Source of the DNA: Crocinitomicaceae bacterium
GTDB taxonomy: Bacteria; Bacteroidota; Bacteroidia; Flavobacteriales_D; Crocinitomicaceae
Length of the DNA stretch: 13,731 nt
Assembly (NCBI GenBank): GCA_030830385.1
Contig: JAURNA010000077.1
Span: 1-13,731, forward strand
Direction: 5' to 3'
Shown here: in pieces, positions 7,196-13,731 of the stretch
Position numbering within the stretch: position 1 is the first letter of the stretch
Layout: every line of letters starts with the position of its first letter
Translations under genes and position numbers: made by a program
Notes under the pieces: generated by a model
What the model saw: the letters and a program-made list of their open reading frames with translations, nothing else
Database searches by the model: none
What the model was told of the DNA's origin: nothing

Positions 7196-8422
7196 CTAAT
7201 CGTCAGCCAAACGATTTTCTTTCTGAAACTTCCATCCGAACACAAACGCGATGGTAGGAATGGCTGCCGTCATCCAAAAAAAATACGACCCCATCAGCCC
7301 GTAAAGCATCGCCCCAATTACCGGAAACAATGCCATGGCGAACGAGTTAATGGATTCACTGACTCCCATGGTTTCTCCTTGCTTTTCAGGAGAAGAATGA
7401 ATTGCGATTAAGCCATTGAATGTTGGGAAACACAAAGAAAATCCAAGATTGAGGATGTAGTAGAACACAATGTACAGCCAGAGCAAGTCGGTAAGTGTAA
7501 TTGCAATCAATCCAATCGCACACAGGACCAGACCCACCAATAGCGTTCGGTATTCACCGAACAGTCGAATGAAATGCTTGGAAACAAATGCCTGGTTGAA
7601 GGAGAGGAAGATTCCAACAGCAAGCATAAACAACCCCAGTTCAGCTTCGTCAAATCGAAAGAGATCAATGAGAAACAGAGCGATGGTCGAAATGTAAAAG
7701 GCCATCATGATTGAAAATCCGAATTTGAGAGTGAGCAGAAGCCGAATGATGTACGGAGGATTCAACGTTCGTATTCTCCGAAGGAAAAACACACTGTCGA
7801 ATATGTACTCCCGATGTCTTTTTGCTCTCTTTTCCTCCGGGTGAGACTCTTTCAGCCAGACCGAAATACTCATCAACGTAAGAATGGAAATGCCAATGGC
7901 AACAAGCAATGTCCCGAGATAGCCAAGTGGCCCCGAAGCAGTGAACCCCCCAAGTCCGGGACCGATGATCATACCGATTCCTGCAATGCCACCGAGATAA
8001 CCGAAGATATACGACTTTTCATCTCGCGTAGTAATATCACTGACGTAAGCATTGGTTACCGCCGCATTCCCGCCCGTAACTCCATCCAAAATTCTCGAAA
8101 GGATAATGACCCACAAAGGCAGAGCAAGACCCAGAAAATGAATGTCGGGAATCAAGAGAGCAGACACAAATACAAGCCAGCTGAGCAGTGTTCCTGCCTG
8201 ACTAATCAGCAAAATCGGCTTTCGACCGCGTTGATCCGACAGGGCTCCCAGGTAGGGGGCTCCGATGAACTGAAATGCCGAATAAAGCGACAGTAGCAGC
8301 CCATAGACCCATTTATCGGCTCCGAAACTTGCTACAACGAAAGGTAATACAGGCATCAGAATGCTGAATCCAAGCACATTTACTAAGGTGAGAAGGTAGG
8401 CTGGCAACAATTCCTTTCGCAT
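7196..8422 (-). CDS. MFS transporter, TetA-like DHA1 family (probable drug/metabolite:H+ antiporter)
   Basis: A 408-residue polytopic membrane protein with the hydrophobic pattern of 12 transmembrane helices. MFS motif A is GALSDQRGRKP (59-69) between helices 2 and 3. The stretch SRILDGVTGGNAAVTNAYVSDI (109-130) parallels the TetA family. The antiporter motif C region GIAGIGMIIGPGLGG (145-159) is present, which supports efflux by proton exchange. A charged central loop (about 192-220, KESHPEEKRAKRHRE) separates the two halves. Substrate cannot be read from sequence, and a specific tetracycline-resistance claim is not justified. The ATG at 8422 fits the family start. Possible -7-like sequences lie at 8444-8437 and 8434-8427 on the minus strand, each with one mismatch and neither convincing. 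Convergent with ilvE (6-bp gap) and divergent from the response regulator. Confidence 0.9.
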   Translation of the reverse strand: MRKELLPAYLLTLVNVLGFSILMPVLPFVVASFGADKWVYGLLLSLYSAFQFIGAPYLGALSDQRGRKPILLISQAGTLLSWLVFVSALLIPDIHFLGLALPLWVIILSRILDGVTGGNAAVTNAYVSDITTRDEKSYIFGYLGGIAGIGMIIGPGLGGFTASGPLGYLGTLLVAIGISILTLMSISVWLKESHPEEKRAKRHREYIFDSVFFLRRIRTLNPPYIIRLLLTLKFGFSIMMAFYISTIALFLIDLFRFDEAELGLFMLAVGIFLSFNQAFVSKHFIRLFGEYRTLLVGLVLCAIGLIAITLTDLLWLYIVFYYILNLGFSLCFPTFNGLIAIHSSPEKQGETMGVSESINSFAMALFPVIGAMLYGLMGSYFFWMTAAIPTIAFVFGWKFQKENRLADD

Positions 8423-8486
8423 CGGACTAAAGTAGCGAAAGTTATTGCAGAGAATGTAAGATGTGCTGTGGAAAAGAAAATACAGG

Positions 8487-8522
8487 CTTGTGAGCTAGAC
8501 CGTTTCAATCTTACTATATTTG
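8487..8522 (+). promoter_or_regulatory. Promoter of the response regulator
   Basis: TATATTTG at 8515-8522 is an exact TAnnTTTG match, ending 22 nt before the ATG at 8545. The nearest upstream TTG (8488-8490, in CTTG) is 24 nt away, slightly longer than usual, so the -33 element is uncertain. Confidence 0.45.
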
Positions 8523-8544
8523 TTATCTGAAATGATTCTAAATA

Positions 8545-9222
8545 ATGCGAATTGTCCTCGCAGATAGCAACGAATTAATTCGCCTGGGAATCCGTTCTGC
8601 CTTGAAAAAAGAACTTGCGCCTGAGATCGTGGGAGAAGCACTCTGTAGCGAGGAACTCGTTGAAATCGTTCGAAGTTTCGGTTCCGACGTTGTGGTCATC
8701 GATTACACATCCCGAGGGTTTTCCATTGATGTATTACCGCAAATTTTGTCCATCGACAAATCAATTCGTGTACTGGCCATCACTCCTGAGCAATCTGCTC
8801 AAACCCTCGTAGATGCGCTTCGGTCAGGAATCATGAGTTATGTGAAAAAGGACTGTTCCATTGCCGAGATCGTGGATGCAGTTAAGGAAACATCAAAAGG
8901 AAACAAATTCTTCTGTGGCCAGATTCTCGAAACCATTCAAGACGCCAATTTGGACGTGGATGACATTGATTACGATATGTTTTCCTGCGAGCCGGTTACG
9001 CTGTCTGAGCGCGAATCCGAAATCATCGTTCTCATCGCCGAAGGATACACGAACGCGCAAATCGCTGAGCAGCTATTTCTAAGCAATCATACGGTCAATA
9101 CACACCGAAAGAACATCATGGCAAAATTGGGTGTAAAAAATACCGCAGGGATCGTGATGTATGCGGTGAAAACAAATCTCATTTCGCCGAACAAGTTCCT
9201 CTTTGCAGGAAATGCACAGTGA
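8545..9222 (+). CDS. Orphan NarL/FixJ-type response regulator (REC + LuxR HTH)
   Basis: A 225-residue two-domain regulator. Residues about 1-120 form a receiver domain: candidate phospho-acceptor Asp53 (VVIDYTS), conserved Thr80, and Lys102 in SYVKKD. Residues 153-210 form a LuxR-type HTH (LSERESEIIVLIAEGYTNAQIAEQLFLSNHTVNTHRKNI split across two helices), which should bind DNA as a dimer. The acidic pair that normally holds Mg2+ (two Asp at positions 7-8) is Asp7-Ser8 here, so phosphorylation could be weakened or modified. No histidine kinase gene is adjacent. It has its own promoter and lies 83 nt upstream of the secreted protein/ECF sigma operon on the same strand; control of that operon is possible but not shown. 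No convincing terminator separates them. Confidence 0.92.
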   Translation: MRIVLADSNELIRLGIRSALKKELAPEIVGEALCSEELVEIVRSFGSDVVVIDYTSRGFSIDVLPQILSIDKSIRVLAITPEQSAQTLVDALRSGIMSYVKKDCSIAEIVDAVKETSKGNKFFCGQILETIQDANLDVDDIDYDMFSCEPVTLSERESEIIVLIAEGYTNAQIAEQLFLSNHTVNTHRKNIMAKLGVKNTAGIVMYAVKTNLISPNKFLFAGNAQ

Positions 9223-9305
9223 CAGTTGCGGTCAACCCCAGAAAATCGTACTTTTTTTGAACCTTTGAGCAAGTAGGGTGTACACTCTTAAAAAAGTAGG
9301 TAATT
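9223..9305 (+). promoter_or_regulatory. Upstream region of the secreted protein/ECF operon, with ECF-like -35 and an imperfect palindrome
   Basis: This 83-nt gap lacks a good TAnnTTTG box. It holds TGAACCTTTG at 9258-9267, which resembles an ECF-sigma -35 element (GGAACTTT in sigma-E promoters; the AAC core is most conserved). Downstream, at 9275-9288, is a 14-bp near-palindrome (AGGGTGT/ACACTCT, one mismatch) with the perfect core GTGTACAC at 9278-9285. AAGTAGG occurs at 9271-9277 and again at 9294-9300; the second copy sits 5 nt before the ATG and may serve as a ribosome-binding site. Function is inferred. Confidence 0.35.
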
Positions 9306-10592
9306 ATGCGTGAACTGATCATAGGCTTATTTGGCTTTTTTACCGGGTTTGTTTGGGCCCAGGTGGAAAATTCCGTTCCTGCGGGTACGAACCTGAATAT
9401 GGAGCGAAATGGCATCATGTACAATAATGAGCTTGAGGAATCTACGATAAATCTTGATACAATTACGATTATCGAGGAAGTCACGAACGAAAACACAAAA
9501 GATTCCCGCAAGAAGAAATTGCACGTTGGCAGGGCGGTAAGGGAAGAGGTGAAAATCACCGATCAAACGCAGACTGAGGCCCGGGGAACGTACAAAGAAG
9601 AATTGAAAACGACGGCTCCGGAATACACCGATACACCTGAAGGATACAAAGCTGCGGACGATGATTTCAACCGGGCGGATTGGGATGCTTCAACCCAACG
9701 ATCACAGCGCTCTCCATCCGCGGAACAGCAGATGTACATGGATCAGGCGGTGGGCTACTTTGAAGTGGCTGCACCTGCGTCTTTCGAACATCATTATTTC
9801 AAATACGTAGCGGGAAATCACGACACAACCCTGTTTTACCATTTGCAGGAGGCTGAGCAATTGCAACCGGACAACTCCGATGTGCACACGCAAATGGCAG
9901 GTTATTACGTAATTACGGATGACACAGCACAGGCACTTGTATACATCGACAAGCTGATCGAAGAAGACCGACTCAAGGAAAGCGCGATGGACTATTCCGA
10001 AGATGTATTGCTCTCTGCTCCCGAAAACGGCACGCTCGTCACTCATGGGTTCGACGATGGATACGGAGCGTACTATGTGCAGAATTCATCTCAGCTGAGA
10101 TCAGATGTTACATTGGTTTCTCTGGACCTCCTTCAAAGCGAAGCCTACCGCAACAAATTGGAGAAAAAAGGGTACTCAATACCGGATACATCACTGATCG
10201 ACGTGCAGTATCTGGAAAAATTTTGTGTGCAAAATCCGGATAAAAACATCGCTATATCATTGACGACGCCCAAAGAATATTTCCTCCCCATACAGCGCAA
10301 TTTATATGTGGTAGGATTATTGTTTGAATATCACCAGGAAGACTACAATAATTTCTTCCGAAACGATTATTTGTGGAACGAAGAACTGACAAAGACCAAC
10401 GTGATGAATCCGAAGGATGAAACCGGTCGACAGCTTTCCGCAAATTACCTCCCAATGATGCTTATGCTCCAAAAGGCATACGGCGAAACGGGTGAAAGTG
10501 ACAAGGCAGAAGAATTGGATAAAATTTCGGACCAGGTAGGTGTGCAATGCAAGAAGTATGAACAGATAAAGAAGGTCAAAGCGAGTTATTAG
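9306..10592 (+). CDS. Secreted protein of unknown function with TPR-like segments and a region resembling the soluble part of DUF2723 proteins
   Basis: A 428-residue protein with an N-terminal signal peptide (hydrophobic stretch after MREL, probable cut after VWA-Q near residue 19), so exported to periplasm or outer envelope. Residues about 30-140 are polar, charged and probably disordered. Residues 165-225 (AEQLQPDNSDVHTQMAGYYVITDDTAQALVYIDKLI in part) and 380-412 look like degenerate TPR helices. Residues 238-290 (APENGTLVTHGFDDGYGAYYVQ, then RSDVTLVSLDLLQSEAYRNKL) recall the soluble region of DUF2723 membrane proteins, where a GDNDTFPLWYLQ-like motif precedes a VRVVNLSLL-like strand; I know this from memory and could not align it. 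No catalytic function can be assigned. It is first in an operon with an ECF sigma factor (9-nt gap) and a membrane protein, suggesting an envelope-signal or effector role. Confidence 0.8.
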   Translation: MRELIIGLFGFFTGFVWAQVENSVPAGTNLNMERNGIMYNNELEESTINLDTITIIEEVTNENTKDSRKKKLHVGRAVREEVKITDQTQTEARGTYKEELKTTAPEYTDTPEGYKAADDDFNRADWDASTQRSQRSPSAEQQMYMDQAVGYFEVAAPASFEHHYFKYVAGNHDTTLFYHLQEAEQLQPDNSDVHTQMAGYYVITDDTAQALVYIDKLIEEDRLKESAMDYSEDVLLSAPENGTLVTHGFDDGYGAYYVQNSSQLRSDVTLVSLDLLQSEAYRNKLEKKGYSIPDTSLIDVQYLEKFCVQNPDKNIAISLTTPKEYFLPIQRNLYVVGLLFEYHQEDYNNFFRNDYLWNEELTKTNVMNPKDETGRQLSANYLPMMLMLQKAYGETGESDKAEELDKISDQVGVQCKKYEQIKKVKASY

Positions 10593-10601
10593 AAGTACGG
10601 A

Positions 10602-11192
10602 ATGCGATTGATCAGAACGCAATACAAGTCCATGACGGACGAGGAATTAATGATCGCCATGAGCAAAGGTGACAAGCGTGCCTTTGACGAGATCTATGGT
10701 CGGTATGCATCACCTTTACTCGGCTATTTCACACGGATGTTGTGGAGAGACCACGAAAAGGCCGAAGATTTTGTACACGACATCTTTGCCAAAATCATTC
10801 GGAAACCACAATTGTTTGACCCTTCCCGGAAATTCAAAACCTGGTTGTATTCGGTGGCGAACAATATGTGCAAAAATGAGTACAAGAAACAGGAAGTGCG
10901 CAAAAACACATCAAATGGATTAGACAATCACTACGGTCTTAGCGACGCTGCGGCAAATGTTGTGGGAGAAGTTCAGGATGTGCAATTCCGGGAGAAGTTT
11001 GAGGCCAGCTTAGAAGCGTTGGATGCAAAACATTCCGAAGTATTTTCACTTCGACACATGGAAGGCCTTGCGATAAAAGAGATTGCAGAAATATTAGCGA
11101 TCAGTGAAGGAACCGTAAAATCGCGGTTGTTTTATGCAACGCGATACCTCGCTGAAAGTTTGAAAGATTTTAACCCCGTAATAAATCGATAA
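10602..11192 (+). CDS. ECF-type RNA polymerase sigma factor (sigma-70 family)
   Basis: A 196-residue group 4 sigma factor. Region 2 spans about 26-98 (AFDEIYGRYASPLLGYFTRM, then the AEDFVHDIFAKI segment and FKTWLYSVANNMCKNEYKK). Region 4 spans about 131-187 with the HTH in EGLAIKEIAEILAISEGTVKSRLFYA. There is no region 1.1 or 3, as expected for ECF. It should redirect RNA polymerase to a dedicated promoter set. Start could be 10602 or the second ATG at 10632 (MTDEELMIAM), which fits common ECF N-termini. Spacing is 9 nt from the secreted-protein gene and 1 nt to the downstream membrane protein, so the three are almost certainly cotranscribed. A sigma gene in second position behind a secreted protein is less usual than sigma first. 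Confidence 0.93.
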   Translation: MRLIRTQYKSMTDEELMIAMSKGDKRAFDEIYGRYASPLLGYFTRMLWRDHEKAEDFVHDIFAKIIRKPQLFDPSRKFKTWLYSVANNMCKNEYKKQEVRKNTSNGLDNHYGLSDAAANVVGEVQDVQFREKFEASLEALDAKHSEVFSLRHMEGLAIKEIAEILAISEGTVKSRLFYATRYLAESLKDFNPVINR

Positions 11193-11193
11193 G

Positions 11194-12027
11194 ATGGAAA
11201 GGGATATAATGGACGTAGTATTGGAAAAGAAGTATTTCGAACTAACGGAAGCCGAGAAGGTACAGTTGAGCGAAATATGCACTTCAGAGGAAGAATACGA
11301 TCAGTTGCGATATGTTCTGGGTAGCGTAAATGCACTTTATCGGAACGAGACGAATCCTAAAAAAGAGACCAAAGAACGCCTTGATCATTTGTTCGTTGGC
11401 GCTCACCCGAAGGCACCCCCCGTCTGGTACAATTCAACGTTGGCCGTTTTGCTTCCGGCAGATAAACCGATTCACCGAAAGCCTATGCTCCAGGTGGCCG
11501 CGATTGGTATTTTGATCTTCTTCTCAATTCCATTCCTGAAAACATGGGGAAATGCAGGAGATGATACTCCCAGGATAGCTGAGAATCGCGTAGAGAAAGC
11601 AGTAGAGAAAGCATCCGGAGAAGGTACGAACAGGAATGTTCCACCCGAATCAGAAAAGATGGAAACAGCCAATGAACAAGGTCGGATTGACGAAACCCGG
11701 GAAATTCAGCACGATGCCGATAATTTGAGCGCTGAAACTCCATCAGGAAATGCAGACCCTCAGGCGCCAACTGCATCAGGAGGCAATTCCGATCTGATGT
11801 TTGCCGCATCCACGGCACCGACTGCTCGTTTCACCGGGTCTGCTGCATCCGGCTCAGGAATTGCCTCCGGAGAGGTCGAAAAGGACAGGGTAGTGACAGA
11901 AAGTGCAGATGAAACGTTGGCTCTCCATCATCCGGATGGTGTCTTTGAAGGAGTGGAAATAGAGTCATTTTCTCAACCGGCGAGTGGACGCCCGGATGTG
12001 CTGGATTTGCTGACAACGACTTTCTAG
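11194..12027 (+). CDS. Single-pass membrane protein, candidate anti-sigma factor of a non-standard type
   Basis: A 277-residue protein with three parts: a charged helical N-terminal head (1-95; EKKYFELTEAEKVQLSEI, then EEYDQLRYVLGSVNAL), one transmembrane helix (about 98-117, LQVAAIGILIFFSIPFL), and a 160-residue low-complexity extracytoplasmic tail rich in Glu, Ala, Ser, Gly, Thr and Pro. This topology, with the gene 1 nt after the ECF sigma gene, is typical of anti-sigma factors. I see neither the zinc HxxxCxxC motif nor a FecR domain, so the role is inferred from position and topology. ATG at 11194 or ATG at 11209 (MDVVLEKK, with AAAGGGA upstream) could be the start. A perfect 12-bp tandem repeat at 11590-11613 encodes VEKA twice just outside the membrane. 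Its TAG overlaps the stop of the convergent methyltransferase. Confidence 0.75.
   Translation: MERDIMDVVLEKKYFELTEAEKVQLSEICTSEEEYDQLRYVLGSVNALYRNETNPKKETKERLDHLFVGAHPKAPPVWYNSTLAVLLPADKPIHRKPMLQVAAIGILIFFSIPFLKTWGNAGDDTPRIAENRVEKAVEKASGEGTNRNVPPESEKMETANEQGRIDETREIQHDADNLSAETPSGNADPQAPTASGGNSDLMFAASTAPTARFTGSAASGSGIASGEVEKDRVVTESADETLALHHPDGVFEGVEIESFSQPASGRPDVLDLLTTTF
11590..11613 (+). repeat. 12-bp perfect tandem duplication in the candidate anti-sigma gene
   Basis: GTAGAGAAAGCA occurs twice head-to-tail (11590-11601 and 11602-11613), keeping the frame and encoding VEKAVEKA in the tail just after the transmembrane helix. It is a potential slippage site that would change tail length by four residues without breaking the frame. 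Confidence 0.8.
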
Positions 12028-12779
12028 TAACGAGTCACAAACATTTCTTTGCGTTGCGTGGGACGTCTGAGAATGATCCCCACGCGAAACAAATCGATGG
12101 ATACATGAAAACGTTCGTCCTCCGACAACTGTTTCCATGCTTCGAACATGGAGTCGCTCCAACGAATATCATCGAGAACAAACACGGTTTCATCATCCGA
12201 ATAGGGCAGCAATCGATTCACGTAATCAATCAGTGCCTTTCCATCGTGATGCCCGTCGATAAAAATCAAATGGTAAACCCCTTCCACTTCGGACCTCAGA
12301 AATTCATCAAAGGTCATATTGAGTGCCTTGACGCTCTCCGGTAGCCTTGCCTTCGCTGCGTTGAACGTGTTTGAACATGCCTCAACCGTCGTAATTTCAG
12401 CTCCGGGATTTCCAAGGTGAAGATGATGCGTCCCAATTCCCAGTGAAGTGCCGAACTCAAGGATTCGCTCCGGTTTATACGACCTGGACAACCTGTACAG
12501 CAATTGACCGTATTTCCCGTTCGATGAACTCGTTTTTGCGATTTGCTGAATCGACCGCGTATTTCCCAGTCGTTTTGATCCTGCGCCGAAATCCTGAATT
12601 TGGATAGTAGCCTTTGAATTCAGGAAGCCTTTGTACACTGCGTTCAGTTTGCGGGAGTCTTCCACGTCAAGTGCAATGCGCAAACATCCATCGGTAAAAG
12701 CATACATAAAAGGCGAATGCATACCATGTCGCCCCCTAGCGTTCAAACGATATTTTATATATTCGGCCCAATAACTCAC
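12024..12779 (-). CDS. Class I SAM-dependent methyltransferase (O-methyltransferase-like)
   Basis: From GTG at 12779 the product is 251 residues; the open frame extends to a TTG at 12848 (274 residues, the numbering used here). SAM motif I is RILEFGTSLGIGTHHL (128-143), followed by an acidic strand end (TTVEA, 153-157), FIDGHHDGK (196-204) and VLDDIRW (224-230). The DGxH and DD patterns resemble the metal-binding region of catechol-type O-methyltransferases, so a class I O-methyltransferase is likely; the substrate is unknown. The N-terminal YWAEYIKYRLNARGRHGMHSPF is a block I associate with a Bacteroidota-specific group. GTG at 12779 is preferred because this block then starts the protein and the divergent DUF4301 gene is left free. 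No ATG lies upstream. A weak -7-like TTAATTTG lies at 12793-12786 on this strand. Confidence 0.85.
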   Translation of the reverse strand: MSYWAEYIKYRLNARGRHGMHSPFMYAFTDGCLRIALDVEDSRKLNAVYKGFLNSKATIQIQDFGAGSKRLGNTRSIQQIAKTSSSNGKYGQLLYRLSRSYKPERILEFGTSLGIGTHHLHLGNPGAEITTVEACSNTFNAAKARLPESVKALNMTFDEFLRSEVEGVYHLIFIDGHHDGKALIDYVNRLLPYSDDETVFVLDDIRWSDSMFEAWKQLSEDERFHVSIDLFRVGIILRRPTQRKEMFVTRY

Positions 12780-12800
12780 GCGACACAAATTAACGGAATC

Positions 12801-13731
12801 TTGAGAGAACAGGAAGAAACGAACGAATTGCGCAGAATTTCTGAGCAAAAGGAACAGGTTTTAAACGGAAGTGACGGGGTTACGTTGTTGGAATCGTGTG
12901 GAATCAATACGGGGATTTTGCCGTGGAAAGCAGTGTATGACTGGAAACCTCAACCCAATTCGTCTTTGACCTTTTTTATTCCTGCATCCGGATCCGGGTC
13001 CAGAATGTTCGGTTTCATTGAAAGTTTTCTTGCCAGCGGAAAACGAACTGAGCAAATCGATCTTTTTCTGGCTTCCGTTTCTGAATTTGCCTGGTTCAAG
13101 TCACTGAATGAAACAGAACAAAACAGGTTACTTTCACTGGATCCAAAGGTGTTGCTGGAAGAACTCTTGAAAGGAGAAGTGCTTGGATATGTAGACGTTC
13201 CCAAAGGATTGATTCCGTTTCACTGGGATCGTGGGGAGGGCTGGACACCCTTCCAGGAGCAGTTTCGTCAAGCTGCCAACGCCTTTGAAGGAAGCAGAAA
13301 TCTGCATTTTACGGTGAAGGAGGGAACTGAGCAAAAAACACGTGAAAACCTGAAAGCCCGGAAAATTGAAGGAGAAATCCCTTCGGTTTCCTTTTCGGTT
13401 CAGAACTCGCAAACGAATGCGTATTGTTTTGATGCAGACCACAATCCGGTGAAATGGAATGAACAATGGTTGAGGAGACCCGCAGGTCACGGAGCGCTGC
13501 TTCAGAATCTCAATGCGATTGAAAGCGATTACATCCTCATAAAGAACATAGACAACGTGCAGCATTGGAACAAAAGGCAAGCCGGAAAACAAGTCTGGAC
13601 CACGCTTCTCTCGTTGCTGGATCAATTGAAATATGCGCTCCGGGAATTGTCAGAAAAACCGATCATCGGACACTTTCGGGAAATCTGCTCTCAGTATCAA
13701 CTGGTTCAGGAAAAGTACATTGCTCAGCTGA
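12801..13731 (+). CDS. DUF4301 family protein, partial (C-terminus beyond right edge)
   Basis: The frame is open from 12726 to the right edge with no stop. From TTG at 12801 the first 310 residues are visible. FIPASGSGSRMFGF resembles the P-A-G-x-G-x-R loop of nucleotidyltransferases. PKGLIPFHWDRGEGWTPFQEQ, NLHFTV, then RRPAGHGALLQNLNAI and DYILIKNIDNVQ match my memory of DUF4301 proteins, found mostly in Bacteroidota and of unproven function; the RPxGHGALxxNLN and IKNIDN blocks are distinctive. A nucleotide-sugar-like transferase fold is plausible but inferred. Start is uncertain: TTG at 12801 fits the usual distance of the family's N-terminus to the PASG loop and avoids overlap, whereas ATG at 12726 would extend 25 residues into the opposite-strand methyltransferase gene. 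It is divergent from that gene with about 21 bp between starts. Confidence 0.85.
   Translation, partial: MREQEETNELRRISEQKEQVLNGSDGVTLLESCGINTGILPWKAVYDWKPQPNSSLTFFIPASGSGSRMFGFIESFLASGKRTEQIDLFLASVSEFAWFKSLNETEQNRLLSLDPKVLLEELLKGEVLGYVDVPKGLIPFHWDRGEGWTPFQEQFRQAANAFEGSRNLHFTVKEGTEQKTRENLKARKIEGEIPSVSFSVQNSQTNAYCFDADHNPVKWNEQWLRRPAGHGALLQNLNAIESDYILIKNIDNVQHWNKRQAGKQVWTTLLSLLDQLKYALRELSEKPIIGHFREICSQYQLVQEKYIAQL

Noticed and set aside
7196..8422. Naming the MFS gene a tetracycline-resistance determinant
   Set aside because: Resemblance to TetA covers general DHA1 motifs only; substrate-specific assignment cannot be made from sequence, and no mobile-element context is present.
9223..9259. GTTG/CAAC hairpin followed by a T-run after the response regulator, as an intrinsic terminator
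   Set aside because: The stem is only 4 bp and the T-run begins more than 15 nt downstream, so it is too weak and badly spaced.
9275..9288. Near-palindrome read as a NarL heptamer pair
   Set aside because: The half-sites do not fit the TACYNMT consensus well; kept only as a generic dyad.
13134..13625. A 163-codon minus-strand frame near the right edge
   Set aside because: The plus strand here encodes clear DUF4301 motifs; the minus-strand frame is a shadow.

Overview
The window looks like a chromosomal stretch from a member of the Bacteroidota, probably of the Flavobacteriales. Three things point there. Several upstream regions carry the Bacteroidota housekeeping promoter (TTG or TTTG near -33, TAnnTTTG near -7). 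Shine-Dalgarno sequences are weak or absent. The families are typical of the phylum: DUF4301, an XRE/S24 regulator with a C-terminal coiled coil, and a RecQ whose cysteine cluster lies near the C-terminus. I see no rRNA, tRNA, CRISPR array, insertion sequence, phage gene or attachment site. No stretch over 300 bases lacks a gene.

Layout, left to right. (1) A partial RlmI-type 23S rRNA methyltransferase (minus strand, running off the left edge) is divergent from a tightly coupled plus-strand operon. That operon encodes an acidic unknown protein, an ABC ATPase with a C-terminal accessory domain, and a YihY/BrkB membrane protein. (2) An XRE/S24 (LexA-like) regulator has a near-ideal palindrome on its own promoter and converges on a minus-strand recQ. 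(3) ilvE (branched-chain aminotransferase) has the best promoter of the window, is divergent from recQ, and converges on a TetA-like MFS exporter. (4) An orphan NarL/FixJ-type response regulator is followed by a three-gene operon: a secreted protein of unknown function, an ECF sigma factor, and a single-pass membrane protein placed like an anti-sigma factor. (5) An O-methyltransferase-like SAM enzyme (minus) converges on that operon and starts about 21 bp from a partial DUF4301 gene that runs off the right edge.

Most genes are housekeeping or general-purpose. The least explained part is 9.2-12.0 kb. There an ECF sigma factor is sandwiched between a secreted protein and a membrane protein with a cytoplasmic head, one transmembrane helix and a long low-complexity tail. 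This looks like a cell-envelope signalling module without the usual zinc anti-sigma or FecR signature. The second candidate is the ABC ATPase/YihY operon, which has no conventional permease. Gene packing is extreme: all three convergent gene pairs overlap or lie within 6 bp, leaving no room for a terminator between them. Two overlapping divergent promoters occupy one 48-bp dyad near 1.0 kb.
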